NCBI RefSeq assembly: GCF_038811545.1
Contig: NZ_CP133319.1
Span: forward strand, 4,352,001 to 4,416,000
Length of the DNA: 64,000 bases
From: Rhodoligotrophos sp. CJ14
GTDB taxonomy: Bacteria > Pseudomonadota > Alphaproteobacteria > Rhizobiales > Im1
Reading direction: 5' to 3'
Shown here: positions 35,950 through 46,247 of the stretch, piece after piece
Layout: each line of letters starts with the position of its first letter
Numbering within the stretch: position 1 is the first letter of the stretch
Notes under the pieces: model-generated
What the model was told of the DNA's origin: nothing
The model's database searches: none
Seen by the model: only the letters and a program-made list of their open reading frames with translations
Made by a program: the position numbers and the translations under genes

Positions 35950-36516
35950 TCACTCCGCCGCTTGTCGCTTGACGTGCCGCCCTTCAAGGACCTCTTCGGC
36001 GATCTTGTTCGAGAAGGCTTCGAGATCGCCCGGATTGCGGCTGGTGATGATGCCTTGGTCCGTCACCACCGGCTGATCAACCCAATGCGCGCCGGCATTG
36101 ATCATGTCTGTCTTGATCGAATGATAGGAGGTCGCCTTGCGGTTCTTGATGATCCCCGTCTCGATCAGCAGCCAGGGCCCATGGCAGACCGCTGCGATCA
36201 CCTTCTTCTGCCGGTCGAAATCGCGAATGACCGCGAGCACCTGCTCATTCACACGCAGAAGGTCGGGATTGATCTGGCCGCCGGGCAGCACGATGGCGTC
36301 GTAATCGTCCGCGCGCACCGCATCGATAGGCTTGTCGACCGGAACCTCGCGCCCCCAGTCCTTCATGTCCCAGCCGCGGATCTTGCCCGATTCCGGTGAG
36401 GCGACGTGAACGGTCGCGCCAGCCTGCTTCAACTTATCCCGCGGCACCTCGAGCTCCGACTGCTCGAACCCGTTGGTCGCCACGATGACAATCTTCTTGC
36501 CTGAAAGATCATGCAT
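35950..36516 (-). CDS. DJ-1/PfpI family protein (type 1 glutamine amidotransferase domain)
   Basis: A 188-residue protein of the PfpI/YhbO/DJ-1 superfamily. The nucleophile elbow is AAVCHGPWLL with Cys111-His112, and Glu18 (GFEQSE) is the conserved partner. KKIVIVATNGFEQSE and ATSYHSIKTDMINAGAHWVDQPVV are characteristic. The start at 36516 gives the standard length. Members are described as proteases, deglycases or stress chaperones, and the exact activity is disputed. Confidence 0.9.
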   Translation of the reverse strand: MHDLSGKKIVIVATNGFEQSELEVPRDKLKQAGATVHVASPESGKIRGWDMKDWGREVPVDKPIDAVRADDYDAIVLPGGQINPDLLRVNEQVLAVIRDFDRQKKVIAAVCHGPWLLIETGIIKNRKATSYHSIKTDMINAGAHWVDQPVVTDQGIITSRNPGDLEAFSNKIAEEVLEGRHVKRQAAE

Positions 36517-36593
36517 TGGTTCGCTCCTGATTGACTGTGATTTCAGGGGCAACCAACTGTGCGGGCGAGGGTTCCGAGAGCGGAGTCGCTGAG

Positions 36594-39503
36594 CTACTCC
36601 GCCGCGGTTCTGGCGCCCGCCCGATGCCGCTCCAGCACCTCCTTCAGGAAACGGCCGGTATGCGACCGTGGATTGCTCGCCACCTGCTCGGGCGTGCCGG
36701 TCGCCACGATCTCACCGCCCCCATCGCCGCCTTCGGGGCCGAGATCGATGATCCAGTCGGCCGTCTTGATCACCTCGAGATTATGCTCGATGACGACAAC
36801 GCTATTGCCCTGTTCCACGAGCTCGTGCAGCACCTCGAGCAGCTTCGCCACATCGTGGAAGTGAAGGCCGGTCGTGGGCTCGTCGAGAATATAGAGCGTG
36901 CGCCCTGTGGCCCGGCGCGACAGCTCCTTGGCAAGCTTCACCCTCTGCGCTTCGCCCCCTGACAGGGTGGTCGCCTGCTGGCCAACCTTGATATAGCTCA
37001 AGCCGACCCGGTCGAGCGTCTCCATCTTGTCTCGAACGGCCGGCACCGCCTTGAAGAATTCCTTGGCCTCCGCCACGGTCATCTCCAGCACATCCGAGAT
37101 CGATTTGCCCTTGAACGTGACCTCGAGCGTCTCGCGATTATAGCGATGGCCATGACACACATCGCAGGTCACATAGACATCGGGCAGGAAATGCATCTCG
37201 ATCTTGATGAGCCCGTCGCCTTGGCAGGCTTCGCAGCGGCCCCCTTTGACATTGAATGAGAAGCGGCCCGGCTGGTATCCGCGCGCCTTGGCCTCCGGCA
37301 GGCCTGCGAACCATTCCCTGATCGGCGTGAATGCGCCTGTATAGGTCGCGGGGTTCGACCGCGGTGTTCGCCCGATCGGCGATTGGTCGATATCGATGAT
37401 CTTATCAAGCAGCTCGAGCCCCTCGATCCGATCATACGAGCCTGGCTGCTCGCGGCTGCCCATCAGCTTCCGGGCGGCGGCCTTATAGAGCGTATCGATG
37501 GTGAAGGTCGATTTGCCCGACCCCGAAACCCCGGTGATGCAGACAAACAGCCCAAGAGGAATATCTGCGCTCACCGACTTGAGGTTATTGGAGCGCGCCC
37601 CGACCACCTTCAGCAGGCGGCTCTTGCTCGGCTTGCGGCGCTGGCGCGGCACGGGCACCTGCAGCATGCCCGTGAGATACTGACCTGTGAGGCTCGCAGG
37701 CGAGGCCATGATCTCGTCCGGCGTGCCCTGTGCCACGATCTCGCCCCCATGCACACCCGCACCAGGCCCGATATCGACCACGTGATCAGCAAGCCGGATC
37801 GCATCCTCATCATGCTCCACCACGATTACCGTATTGCCGAGATCCCGCAGGCGCTTCAACGTTTCGAGCAGCCGCGCATTGTCTCTCTGGTGCAGGCCGA
37901 TCGATGGCTCATCCAGCACATAGAGCACGCCCGTGAGCCCCGAGCCGATCTGGCTCGCAAGCCTGATCCGCTGGCTCTCGCCACCCGACAGCGTGCCGGA
38001 ATTACGTGACAGGGTGAGATAGTCGAGCCCCACATCGACGAGGAATTTCAACCGCTCCCGGATCTCCTTCAGGATGCGCCCGGCGATTTCCTGCTGCTTG
38101 GGACTTAAGCTCGCCTCGATTGAATCGAACCACGCCTGTGCATCGCGAATGGATTTCTCCGTGGCCTCACCGATATGCAGCCCGGCGATCTTGACCGCCA
38201 GCGCCTGCGGTTTCAGCCGATAGCCCTTGCACGCCTCGCAAGCATGGTCCGACTGGTAGCGCGAGAGCTCCTCGCGCACCCACGAGGAATCCGTCTCCCG
38301 CCAGCGTCGTTCGATGTTGGTGACCACCCCTTCGAATTTCTTATGGGTTTTGTAGCTTCTAAGACCATCATCATAGATGAAGGTGATCTCTTCGGGCGCT
38401 GACCCATAGAGGATCACATTGCGCACCGTCTCCGGCAGCTCGGCCCAGGGCGTATCCATGCTGACACTATAGTGCCGGCAGATCGCCTCGAGCGTTTGCG
38501 TGTAATAAGGCGATGTGTTGCCGGTCTTGGCCCAGGGGAGGATGGCACCCTCTCGCAACGAGAGGCTGGTATCCGGCACCACGAGCTCGCCCTCGAACTT
38601 GAGCTCGGTCCCCAAGCCGTCACAGCGCGGACAGGCCCCATAAGGATTGTTGAACGAGAACAGCCGCGGCTCGATCTCATCGATCGTGAACCCTGACACC
38701 GGACAGGCGAAGCGCTCCGAGAAGGTGACCCGGCGGGGATTGCCCTTCTCGTCCTTTTCATCCGCATGTTCGGCAACTGCAATCCCGTCCGCCAGCCTGA
38801 GCGCGGTCTCGAGACTATCCGCGAGCCGCCCCCCAAGATCCGGTCGCACCACCACCCGGTCGACCACCACGTCGATGTCATGCTTGAACCTCTTGTCGAG
38901 CGCAGGGGCAGCTTCGATCTCGTGAAATTCGCCGTTGATCTTGACCCGTTGAAAGCCCTGCTTCTGCAGATCGGCCAGCTCCTTGCGGTACTCTCCCTTA
39001 CGCCCGCGCACGATAGGCGCCAGCAAATAGAGGCGGGTCCCCTCCGGCATCTCGAGAATTCTGTCCACCATCTGCGAGACGGTTTGGCTCTCGATCGGCA
39101 GACCGGTCGCTGGCGAATAGGCCGTTCCGACGCGGGCGTATAGCAGCCGCATATAGTCGTAGATCTCGGTGACTGTGCCGACCGTTGAGCGCGGATTGCG
39201 CGAGGTGGTTTTCTGCTCGATGGAAATCGCGGGCGACAACCCGTCGATCTGGTCGACATCCGGCTTCTGCATCATCTCGAGGAACTGCCGGGCATAGGCC
39301 GACAGCGATTCGACATAGCGCCGCTGGCCCTCTGCATAGATCGTATCGAAAGCGAGCGATGACTTGCCGGAGCCGGACAGTCCTGTGAACACGATCAGCT
39401 TGTCGCGTGGAAGCTCGAGCGAGACATTCTTCAAATTGTGCTCGCGCGCGCCCTGTATGGACAGAACCTTGCGCGCGGTTGAGGAGCCGGCAGAGTTGCT
39501 CAT
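36594..39503 (-). CDS. uvrA: UvrABC excinuclease subunit A
   Basis: A 969-residue damage-recognition ATPase of nucleotide excision repair. It has two ABC modules: Walker [15 protein letters not shown] near residue 35 and [16 protein letters not shown] near residue 650. Signatures are [15 protein letters not shown] and [16 protein letters not shown]. Zinc-finger cysteines occur in [22 protein letters not shown] and CDVCHG. The start at 39503 is the conserved one. A consensus SOS box lies 81 bases upstream, so it should be LexA-controlled. Confidence 0.95.
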   Translation of the reverse strand: MSNSAGSSTARKVLSIQGAREHNLKNVSLELPRDKLIVFTGLSGSGKSSLAFDTIYAEGQRRYVESLSAYARQFLEMMQKPDVDQIDGLSPAISIEQKTTSRNPRSTVGTVTEIYDYMRLLYARVGTAYSPATGLPIESQTVSQMVDRILEMPEGTRLYLLAPIVRGRKGEYRKELADLQKQGFQRVKINGEFHEIEAAPALDKRFKHDIDVVVDRVVVRPDLGGRLADSLETALRLADGIAVAEHADEKDEKGNPRRVTFSERFACPVSGFTIDEIEPRLFSFNNPYGACPRCDGLGTELKFEGELVVPDTSLSLREGAILPWAKTGNTSPYYTQTLEAICRHYSVSMDTPWAELPETVRNVILYGSAPEEITFIYDDGLRSYKTHKKFEGVVTNIERRWRETDSSWVREELSRYQSDHACEACKGYRLKPQALAVKIAGLHIGEATEKSIRDAQAWFDSIEASLSPKQQEIAGRILKEIRERLKFLVDVGLDYLTLSRNSGTLSGGESQRIRLASQIGSGLTGVLYVLDEPSIGLHQRDNARLLETLKRLRDLGNTVIVVEHDEDAIRLADHVVDIGPGAGVHGGEIVAQGTPDEIMASPASLTGQYLTGMLQVPVPRQRRKPSKSRLLKVVGARSNNLKSVSADIPLGLFVCITGVSGSGKSTFTIDTLYKAAARKLMGSREQPGSYDRIEGLELLDKIIDIDQSPIGRTPRSNPATYTGAFTPIREWFAGLPEAKARGYQPGRFSFNVKGGRCEACQGDGLIKIEMHFLPDVYVTCDVCHGHRYNRETLEVTFKGKSISDVLEMTVAEAKEFFKAVPAVRDKMETLDRVGLSYIKVGQQATTLSGGEAQRVKLAKELSRRATGRTLYILDEPTTGLHFHDVAKLLEVLHELVEQGNSVVVIEHNLEVIKTADWIIDLGPEGGDGGGEIVATGTPEQVASNPRSHTGRFLKEVLERHRAGARTAAE

Positions 39504-39583
39504 GGGGTGTGACTTATCCACAGGCGACCGCGTGAGCCAGACGCCCGATGTCGCAGGGTTGGAGCTTCCGCCACTGTGTTGCG

Positions 39584-39598
39584 GAACATTACAAGAAC
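39584..39598 (-). promoter_or_regulatory. SOS (LexA) box of alphaproteobacterial type
   Basis: On the minus strand GTTC-TTGTAAT-GTTC is a perfect GTTC-N7-GTTC, the LexA site of alphaproteobacteria. It lies between the divergent uvrA (start 39503) and ssb (start 39945) genes and is oriented towards uvrA. It may also influence ssb. Confidence 0.8.
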
Positions 39599-39796
39599 AA
39601 ATTTTGCGGGCGGCGTCAATGCGTGATGCTCAAACCTTCACCGCTGGCCGGAAGGTAATCTCACCCAAGCGATTTGACAACGCTGCGCGCGAGCATGATC
39701 GCCCCAGCGGGGCGGGGCCGGCTTTCAGAACGCGCCAGTCGCGCTGACATATGCGGGAATGCCTAAATCGTTTGCGCGCGGGAGGTGAATAGTATA

Positions 39797-39864
39797 GAAC
39801 AAATGGGAAACGAAACGGCGCCAATGCCGTTCTACCTGTGGGAACGCTGCTCTACCTGTGGGAA
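39797..39864. repeat. Tandem 14-bp direct repeats with a degenerate SOS-like site, upstream of ssb
   Basis: TCTACCTGTGGGAA occurs at 39831-39844 and again at 39851-39864, a 20-base period (about two helical turns), 80-115 bases before ssb. Just upstream, GAAC-AAATGGG-AAAC (39797-39811) is one base away from the SOS consensus. The repeats are candidate protein-binding sites in the ssb promoter. The rest of the 441-base uvrA-ssb gap shows no gene. Confidence 0.45.
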
Positions 39865-39944
39865 TGACACGGCGGGGGTGGTTAACTCACCTCCGGGCGG
39901 CTAGCTTGGCCGGAAAGCATTGTGTGCCGAAATGGAGAATTCTT

Positions 39945-40421
39945 ATGGCAGGCTCGGTAAACAAGGTGATCCTTATCGGCAATCTCGGCAAGGATCCTGA
40001 GATCCGGCACACTAAGGATGGTCGCCCCGTTGCATCCTTCAGCCTTGCGACCACTGAGAACTGGCGAGATCGTCAGTCCGGTGAGCGCAAGGAGCGCACT
40101 GAATGGCACAACATCGTCATTTTCAGCGAGGGCCTGTGCAAGGTGGCGGAGCAATATCTCAAGAAGGGCTCCAAGGTCTATATTGAGGGACAGCTCCAGA
40201 CTCGCAAATGGCAAGACCAGAATGGCAATGACCGCTACACGACGGAAGTGGTGCTGCAGGGCTTCAACGCCACTCTGACCATGCTGGATGGACGGGGTGC
40301 TGGCGGGGATGCCTCCGGTGATTTTGGCGGTGACTTCGGCCGGTCAGGTCCCATGGATCGCGGCCAGAAGCGTCCTTCGCCGAGTTTCTCTGAGGAGCTC
40401 GACGACGAGGTGCCGTTCTAA
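39945..40421 (+). CDS. ssb: Single-stranded DNA-binding protein
   Basis: A 158-residue SSB. The ATG at 39945 has GGAG at 39934-39937; the frame is open 29 codons upstream but the family begins [19 protein letters not shown]. The OB fold covers residues ~5-110 ([29 protein letters not shown] is typical). A Gly/Asp-rich linker and the acidic DDEVPF tail that recruits repair and replication partners follow. Confidence 0.95.
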   Translation: MAGSVNKVILIGNLGKDPEIRHTKDGRPVASFSLATTENWRDRQSGERKERTEWHNIVIFSEGLCKVAEQYLKKGSKVYIEGQLQTRKWQDQNGNDRYTTEVVLQGFNATLTMLDGRGAGGDASGDFGGDFGRSGPMDRGQKRPSPSFSEELDDEVPF

Positions 40422-40750
40422 GGCTTGTCCGCGGCACCATCCCCACAGCCTGTCGCGCATAATGGCCGGTTCGCCGGTCTGCGCTGCGTTTTCTCAGGAA
40501 GCGCGGACCTGCTGATCTGTGGCCGTGACTTTGGGGGCGAATTATCGGCAAGGCCCGTTGTTTTTTGGCGTCGTTGAATAGCGAGCGCCACCTCTGCTTG
40601 CGCCTCTTCTCCGCCTGATCGGGCAGCCTCTTCTCGGCATGATCGGGCAGATGTTTATCGCTAACCATTTCCTTGCTTTGCCCAGCGCATAGTGGCGGAC
40701 GGGATCAGTCCGGACTGGGCTGATCGGCGGTTTCTTTTTAGGAGTTGCGC
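40422..40750. other. Intergenic stretch with a two-copy 24-bp tandem repeat
   Basis: About 330 bases without a supported gene. Within it, two adjacent 24-base copies (40603-40626 and 40627-40650) differ at only two positions. A minus-strand frame across them would read LPDxAEKR twice, but it has no family likeness or clear start signal. Confidence 0.5.
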
Positions 40751-41128
40751 ATGCGCAGGGCGGCGGCGATAGGAATAGTCATGCTGATCGGGTTGGCCGG
40801 TGGCGCGATGGCTCAGGACGCCCCGCCGAGGCTGCAGCCGATGACGGCTGGAATGCTCAAAGCCTTATTTCCCGGTCGTTTTGAGGCAATATGGAAAGGG
40901 GACGTTAGGCTGACGATCGGTGCGGATGCAAAGGGAAATCTGAAAGGATTTGCCAATGGCAAATACGATGCCGGCCGCTGGGAGGTCAGGGGAAATAAGC
41001 TCTGTGTGTCCTTCACGGTCTGGACAGATGGTGACCGCAAGTGCAGCGAAGTTTACCGTGCCGGCAGCTGGTATGTGGGGCTGGTCAATAAGAAAGGCAA
41101 TCCGAACCTCTTATTTCGCAAGCAGTAA
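40751..41128 (+). CDS. Small exported protein, DUF995-like
   Basis: A 125-residue protein. The ATG at 40751 follows AGGAG (40740-40744). A signal peptide of ~22 residues ends at AMA. The mature part reads GNLKGFANGKYDAGRWEVRGNKLCVSF (in part), then DGDRKCSEVYRAGSWY. The Y-x-x-GRW, LC and KCS elements resemble the beta-rich DUF995 family of secreted Rhizobiales proteins. Two cysteines could pair. Function unknown; the family assignment is tentative. Confidence 0.6.
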   Translation: MRRAAAIGIVMLIGLAGGAMAQDAPPRLQPMTAGMLKALFPGRFEAIWKGDVRLTIGADAKGNLKGFANGKYDAGRWEVRGNKLCVSFTVWTDGDRKCSEVYRAGSWYVGLVNKKGNPNLLFRKQ

Positions 41129-41494
41129 AGCGGATTCCTTCCGCGGCCGTCTTCTCTTTTCTGTTGATGTGAATGGCTGGCAAAGGTAGGCACAGGGCAG
41201 CGAATATGTCCATCGGGGGGTAGACATGACGCGTGCCAACGACTTTCTCGCTCTCGATTTTGCTCTGCGCGATGGTGAACATCGAAGCCCTGACACTCAG
41301 CGGGGCTTTGCGCGACGCGAGATCGGCCTGATTGCTGGGGCTGGCGGCAGGACCAATGCCGATGTGAGCCGGGTCCGCCCGATGGGGCGTGCCCTCAACG
41401 CCGAATTCGCGTGACGATTTCTTGCGTGCTGTCCACGTCCGCTCGCATCCGCGATGCGGTGCTGTCATTTCGCTCCTAAGCGGCGGCCTGGCCG
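41129..41494. other. Intergenic stretch, no supported gene
   Basis: About 366 bases between the DUF995-like gene and the GGDEF gene. A 62-codon frame at 41226-41414 has a G-rich stretch before its ATG, but its product resembles nothing I know. No terminator with a T-run is convincing. Confidence 0.4.
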
Positions 41495-42646
41495 ATGGAT
41501 CTGGATATCTATACGGTTCTCGTGCTCCTCATCGCGGTATGCTCCGTCATCACCGTGGTGCTGGTCGTCGCCTGGCACAATGATCCGTCCGCGCGCTCTT
41601 ATTTCTGGTGGAGCGCCGGATGTCTTTCAGGCGCGGTGGGCCTCTCGCTGATCCTATGGCGCGACAGGGTCGCCGATACCTTCGCCGTCGACCTTGCCAA
41701 TACGCTTTTGCTGATCGGCGCCGGCATGGGGTGGGTGGGGCTGCGCGTGCTCTACGGCAGGCCGGTAACGCTCCTCCATGTCATCACCCCCGTGCTGCCC
41801 TGGCTTTTGGGGCTCGTGGTCATGGGACCCGATGACCAGCCATGGGAGCGGACGGTCTGGCTGTCGATTGCGAGCGCCGGCATCTGTCTTGCGATCGCCT
41901 ATGAATTCTGGCGCGGGCGCGGCGAAAGGCTCCCCTCGAGCCGTCCATTGGCCGCGCTGATCCTGCTTGATGCCTTGTTTTACATTGTGCGTGGCGTGAT
42001 GGCTTTTCTTGCGCCGATGCCCGATAGCATGGGTCGCACCGGCCTGTGGTTCGGGGTCAGCCTCGTTGAAGCCATGCTCTTCCTTGTGGCGGTGGCCGTG
42101 TTCGGTGTTGCGCTGATCCGGGAACAGAGCGAACGGCGGCTCAAGCTCTTGGCCATGCGCGATCCGCTCACGCGCAGCCTGAACCGGCGTGGCTTTTTCG
42201 AGATGGCGCCCTCCCTGATGGCGCAGTCTCCCGGCTCCTATTCCTCCGTCATCATTTTCGATATCGACAGCTTCAAACTCATCAATGATCAGTTCGGCCA
42301 TCCCGCGGGCGACGAACTCTTGTCGAGCTTCGCCCGTCGCTTGGCTGAACTCTTGCCGGCGCGCTCGCTGCTGTGTCGCCTGGGCGGCGAGGAATTTGCC
42401 GTGCTCCTGCCCGGCATGAGCGCCAATGTGGCCGTGGCGGTAGGTGAAGAGGTCCGCAACGCCATTGCCGAGCATGCTTTCGCCTATGACGGGACGAGGC
42501 TCCGCGTGACGGTGAGTGCTGGGATCGCCTCGCAACGCCTCCATGATGAGGCCGACCTCGACCGCTTGTTGATCGCCGCCGACCGTGCGCTCTATGAGGC
42601 AAAAGCCGCTGGACGCAACCGGGTGCGATTAAACCCCGTGGATTGA
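41495..42646 (+). CDS. Membrane-bound diguanylate cyclase (GGDEF)
   Basis: A 383-residue protein. About six hydrophobic helices in residues 1-210 form a membrane sensor region, followed by a GGDEF domain (residues ~220-380). It opens DPLTRSLNRRGFFE and has the metal-binding FDIDSFKLINDQFGHPAGD. The active loop is GGEEF, so it should make cyclic di-GMP. The product-inhibition RxxD site is replaced by PARS. There is no EAL domain. The signal sensed is unknown. Confidence 0.9.
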   Translation: MDLDIYTVLVLLIAVCSVITVVLVVAWHNDPSARSYFWWSAGCLSGAVGLSLILWRDRVADTFAVDLANTLLLIGAGMGWVGLRVLYGRPVTLLHVITPVLPWLLGLVVMGPDDQPWERTVWLSIASAGICLAIAYEFWRGRGERLPSSRPLAALILLDALFYIVRGVMAFLAPMPDSMGRTGLWFGVSLVEAMLFLVAVAVFGVALIREQSERRLKLLAMRDPLTRSLNRRGFFEMAPSLMAQSPGSYSSVIIFDIDSFKLINDQFGHPAGDELLSSFARRLAELLPARSLLCRLGGEEFAVLLPGMSANVAVAVGEEVRNAIAEHAFAYDGTRLRVTVSAGIASQRLHDEADLDRLLIAADRALYEAKAAGRNRVRLNPVD

Positions 42647-42665
42647 AGCTTTCGAACGGCACTTG

Positions 42666-42695
42666 CTTGCATTTCCAGGGGCGACCGCGTATATC
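42666..42695 (+). promoter_or_regulatory. Candidate promoter of the rpsB operon
   Basis: CTTGCA (42666-42671) and TATATC (42690-42695) are separated by 18 bases and lie about 120 bases before rpsB, with a leader between. It fits a housekeeping sigma promoter by eye. S2 synthesis is often autoregulated through its leader in bacteria; nothing specific is proven here. Confidence 0.45.
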
Positions 42696-42817
42696 GCCCT
42701 CGTCAACTCGCACGCGGGTGCTGGGCGGCCAGAATCGTTCGTGGTCGTCCTTCCGGTGTCGGATCCGATCCGGCTCACAACACCCGCGGAGGTTCAACCG
42801 GAAAAGGAGATATCGGC

Positions 42818-43843
42818 ATGGCATTGCCGGATTTTACTATGCGTCAGCTGTTGGAAGCGGGCGTTCACTTCGGTCACCAGACCCATCGTTGGAACCCCAA
42901 GATGGGGAGCTACATTTTCGGTGATCGGAACGGCATTCACATCATCGACCTCGCGCAGACCGTGCCGCTATTGCACCAGGCGCTTGTGACGGTGCGTGAT
43001 GTGGTAGCGGCCGGCGGCCGTGTGCTGTTCGTCGCCACCAAGCGCCAGGCCTCCGATATCGTGGCGGAAAGCGCACGCCGCTGCGCCCAGTACTATATCA
43101 ACCATCGTTGGCTCGGCGGTACGCTGACCAACTGGAAGACGATTTCACATTCCATCAAGCGCCTGCGTCAGCTCGAGGACATGCTCGCTCAGGAGCATCT
43201 GGGGCTGACCAAGAAAGAGACGCTGAACCTGACTCGTGAGCGCGACAAGCTCGAGCGCGCGCTGGGCGGCATCAAGGACATGGGCGGTATCCCGGACCTC
43301 ATGTTCGTGATCGATACGAACAAGGAGGCCATCGCCATCCAGGAGGCTCGCAAGCTTGGCATTCCCGTGGTTGCCATTGTGGATACCAATTGCGATCCCC
43401 AGGGGATCAGCTATCCGATCCCCGGCAACGATGATGCCGGCCGCGCGATCAGCCTCTACTGCGATCTCATTTCGCGGGCAGCGCTCGAGGGGATCTCTGT
43501 GGCCCAAGGGTCGGCCGGGATCGACATTGGCGAGCTTGAGAACCCGCTCGCCGAGCCGGCGCTGGCCGATGAGGGTGCATCCGATATGGCCGAGGATGCC
43601 GATCTTGGCTTTCCGCGCCTGGGTGAGCCGCGCGGCACACCCGATGATCTGAAGAAGATCACCGGTCTCGGGCCGACGGTCGAGAAGAAGCTGAATGATC
43701 TCGGCATCTACCACTTCTGGCAGATCGCCGAGATGAACATTGACCAGATCCGGGCGCTGGATGATGCCCTTGACTTCAAGGGCCGTGTCGAGCGCGATGA
43801 CTGGGCCGTACAGGCGAAGTCCCTCGCTGGGCTTGATGCCTGA
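42818..43843 (+). CDS. rpsB: 30S ribosomal protein S2 with C-terminal extension
   Basis: A 341-residue protein. Residues ~1-240 are canonical S2 ([21 protein letters not shown], then [13 protein letters not shown] and [24 protein letters not shown]). An acidic linker is followed by residues ~273-341, a helix-hairpin-helix-like module ([31 protein letters not shown], abridged). The same kind of module is known at the end of L21 and NuoE in Rhizobiales. AAAAGGAG precedes the ATG. It is the first gene of the translation/envelope cluster. Confidence 0.95.
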   Translation: MALPDFTMRQLLEAGVHFGHQTHRWNPKMGSYIFGDRNGIHIIDLAQTVPLLHQALVTVRDVVAAGGRVLFVATKRQASDIVAESARRCAQYYINHRWLGGTLTNWKTISHSIKRLRQLEDMLAQEHLGLTKKETLNLTRERDKLERALGGIKDMGGIPDLMFVIDTNKEAIAIQEARKLGIPVVAIVDTNCDPQGISYPIPGNDDAGRAISLYCDLISRAALEGISVAQGSAGIDIGELENPLAEPALADEGASDMAEDADLGFPRLGEPRGTPDDLKKITGLGPTVEKKLNDLGIYHFWQIAEMNIDQIRALDDALDFKGRVERDDWAVQAKSLAGLDA

Positions 43844-43855
43844 GATCGAGATCTG

Positions 43856-43884
43856 CCGGGCGCGTTTGCAGCGCGCCCGTTTTG
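43856..43884 (+). terminator. Terminator-like hairpin between rpsB and tsf
   Basis: CGGGCGCG (43857-43864) pairs with CGCGCCCG (43872-43879) and is followed by TTTT. It probably trims rpsB-tsf read-through and lowers tsf expression relative to rpsB. Confidence 0.7.
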
Positions 43885-43911
43885 TCAGCTATTGAACTTC
43901 GAGGATCCGCT

Positions 43912-44835
43912 ATGGCTGAAATCACCGCGAGCATGGTCAAGGCGCTACGCGACAGCACCGGCGCCGGAATGATGGACTGCAAGACTGCGCTCGCCGAGAC
44001 CGGTGGCGACATGGATGCCGCTGTGGACTGGCTGCGGAAGAAGGGCCTGTCGAAAGCCGCCAAGAAATCCTCGCGTGTCGCCGCTGAAGGCCTGATCGGC
44101 GTTGCAGCTGAAGGCCGCAAGGGTGCTGTCGTTGAGGTCAATTCCGAGACCGATTTCGTTGCCCGCAACGAGGCCTTCCAGACGATGGTTGCCGATATTG
44201 CCCAGCTTGCGATCAACGCGCAGGGCGATGTCGATGCCTTGAAGGCTGCGACCATGGCCGATGGCAAGACCGTTGCTGACTTCGTCACCGACGCTGTGGC
44301 CACCATTGGCGAGAACATGAATGTCCGTCGCACCGGTTACATCGAGGTCAGCGACGGCGTGGTGGCGAGCTATGTCCATGGGCAGGTCAAGCCGGGGCTC
44401 GGCAAGATCGGCGTGCTCGTCGGCTTGGAATCGACCGGTGATAAGGAGAAGCTCGCCGCTCACGGCCGTCAGATCGCGATGCATATCGCTGCCGCCAGCC
44501 CGATTGCCGTGCGGCCGGAGGAGGTCGATTCGTCCCTGATCGAGCGTGAGCGCGATGTTCTCGCTGCCCAGGCCCGCGAATCCGGCAAGCCCGAGGAAAT
44601 CATCGCCAAGATGGTCGAAGGGCGGCTGCGCAAATATTACGAAGAGGTCGTTCTCCTGCATCAGATCTACGTGATCGATGGTGAAAACACCGTCGGCAAG
44701 GCGATCAAGGAGATGGAGAAGGACGTCGGCGCGCCGATCACCGTTGCAGCCTTCACGCGTTTCGCCATCGGCGAGGGCATCGAGCGCGAGGAAACCGATT
44801 TCGCGAGCGAGGTTGCGGCAGCGGCCGGCTCGTGA
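43912..44835 (+). CDS. tsf: Elongation factor Ts
   Basis: A 307-residue guanine-nucleotide exchange factor for EF-Tu. [21 protein letters not shown] at the N-terminus and [16 protein letters not shown] (residues ~75-90) are the two family signatures; TDFVAR contacts EF-Tu. The start at 43912 (MAEI) has GAGG upstream; ten more codons are open but not conserved. Confidence 0.96.
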   Translation: MAEITASMVKALRDSTGAGMMDCKTALAETGGDMDAAVDWLRKKGLSKAAKKSSRVAAEGLIGVAAEGRKGAVVEVNSETDFVARNEAFQTMVADIAQLAINAQGDVDALKAATMADGKTVADFVTDAVATIGENMNVRRTGYIEVSDGVVASYVHGQVKPGLGKIGVLVGLESTGDKEKLAAHGRQIAMHIAAASPIAVRPEEVDSSLIERERDVLAAQARESGKPEEIIAKMVEGRLRKYYEEVVLLHQIYVIDGENTVGKAIKEMEKDVGAPITVAAFTRFAIGEGIEREETDFASEVAAAAGS

Positions 44836-44887
44836 TAGGCGCGGTATCCTGGGTTAGCACCGTCGCCATGGCCTTGAGGCAAGCAAT

Positions 44888-45616
44888 ATGACCGCCCTTC
44901 CGCGCTTCAACCGTGTGCTGCTGAAACTCTCCGGTGAAGCACTGATGGGCAGCGAGCCCTATGGCATCGACATGGCGATGGTGCGCCGGGTCGCGAGCGA
45001 GATTCGTGACGTCGGACAGTATGGCCTGGAGCTTTGCGTCGTGGTGGGAGGTGGCAACATCTTCCGCGGGCTTGCGGGTGCGGCCCAGGGCATGGACCGC
45101 GCCACGGCCGACCATATAGGCATGCTCGCCACCGTTATGAATGCGCTGGCACTCAACAATGCGCTGGTTCATGCCGGGGTGCAGTCGCGAGTGCTCTCGG
45201 CCATCTCGATGCCGACCGTTTGCGAGCCCTATATCCGCCCGCGCGCCCTGCGGCATTTGGAGAAGGGCCGGGTGGTCATCTTCGCTGCGGGCACCGGCAA
45301 TCCCTATTTCACGACGGATACTGCCGCAACCCTCCGCGCCGCGGAAATGGGCTGCCAGGCCATTTTGAAGGGGACCAGCGTCGACGGCGTATATTCCTCC
45401 GATCCGAAGAAGCACGCGGATGCGACCCGTTTCGAGCGGGTGAGCTACCAGGAGGTTCTTGCGCAGCAGTTGCGGGTGATGGATCCTTCAGCCATCGCCC
45501 TTGCCCGTGATAATGATATTTCGGTAATCGTCTTCTCAATCCGGGAACCTGGCATGCTGGCGTCGGTCATCCGGGGGGAGGGGCGTTACACGGTCATCGA
45601 TGCCGGCGCAGATTGA
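44888..45616 (+). CDS. pyrH: UMP kinase
   Basis: A 242-residue amino-acid-kinase-fold enzyme making UDP from UMP in pyrimidine synthesis. [13 protein letters not shown] (residues ~8-20), [12 protein letters not shown], [17 protein letters not shown] [15 protein letters not shown] and [19 protein letters not shown] are diagnostic. It lies 52 bases after tsf and overlaps the open frame of frr, so co-transcription is likely. Confidence 0.96.
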   Translation: MTALPRFNRVLLKLSGEALMGSEPYGIDMAMVRRVASEIRDVGQYGLELCVVVGGGNIFRGLAGAAQGMDRATADHIGMLATVMNALALNNALVHAGVQSRVLSAISMPTVCEPYIRPRALRHLEKGRVVIFAAGTGNPYFTTDTAATLRAAEMGCQAILKGTSVDGVYSSDPKKHADATRFERVSYQEVLAQQLRVMDPSAIALARDNDISVIVFSIREPGMLASVIRGEGRYTVIDAGAD

Positions 45617-45636
45617 GCGAGAATGGACGAGACCAG

Positions 45637-46203
45637 ATGGCAGAACCTAATGCAATGGACATGAACGAGCTGAAACGGCGCATGCAGGGTGCGTTGTCGA
45701 AGCTCAAGGAGGAGTTCAGTGGGTTGCGCGCCGGGCGTGCGTCAGTTCATCTGCTGGAGCCGATCACTGTCGATGCCTATGGTTCGACCATGCCCCTCAA
45801 TCAGGTGGCCAATGTGTCGGTGCCCGAGCCGCGCATGTTGAGCGTTCAGGTGTGGGACAGGGGGCTTGTTTCGGCCGTCGAGAAGGCGATCCGCAACTCG
45901 AGCCTCGGTCTCAATCCGATCACCGAGGGCCAGACCCTTCGCGTTCCCGTGCCTGAACTGTCGCAGGAACGGCGTAAGGAGCTGGTCAAGGTTGCGCAGA
46001 ACTATGCCGAGCAGGCCAAAGTAGCTGTGCGAAACGTGCGGCGCGACGGTATGGAACAGCTGAAGCGCCTCGAAAAGGACGGTGAAATCAGTCAGGATGA
46101 GCATCGCGCCTGGGCTGATGACGTCCAGAAGCTGACAGATCAGACCATCAAGTCGATCGACGAGATGGTTGCTCAGAAGCAGGCGGAGATCCTGCAGATC
46201 TGA
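45637..46203 (+). CDS. frr: Ribosome recycling factor
   Basis: A 188-residue protein that, with EF-G, splits post-termination ribosomes. [45 protein letters not shown] and [25 protein letters not shown] (all abridged here) are family hallmarks. The start at 45637 (MAEPNAMD) gives the usual length; the open frame reaches back to 45613 inside the pyrH stop. Confidence 0.95.
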   Translation: MAEPNAMDMNELKRRMQGALSKLKEEFSGLRAGRASVHLLEPITVDAYGSTMPLNQVANVSVPEPRMLSVQVWDRGLVSAVEKAIRNSSLGLNPITEGQTLRVPVPELSQERRKELVKVAQNYAEQAKVAVRNVRRDGMEQLKRLEKDGEISQDEHRAWADDVQKLTDQTIKSIDEMVAQKQAEILQI

Positions 46204-46247
46204 ACTATCTTCGAGCGGGGCGGGCCTTTCAGCCGCGGGTGGAGTCC

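Noticed and set aside
40264-40668. Minus-strand frame with LPDxAEKR repeated twice
   Set aside because: The repeat is explained by the 24-bp DNA duplication; most of the frame is antisense to the end of ssb.
41226-41414. 62-codon frame with a G-rich stretch before its ATG
   Set aside because: No recognisable product, no conserved neighbour and no clear difference from chance frames in GC-rich DNA.
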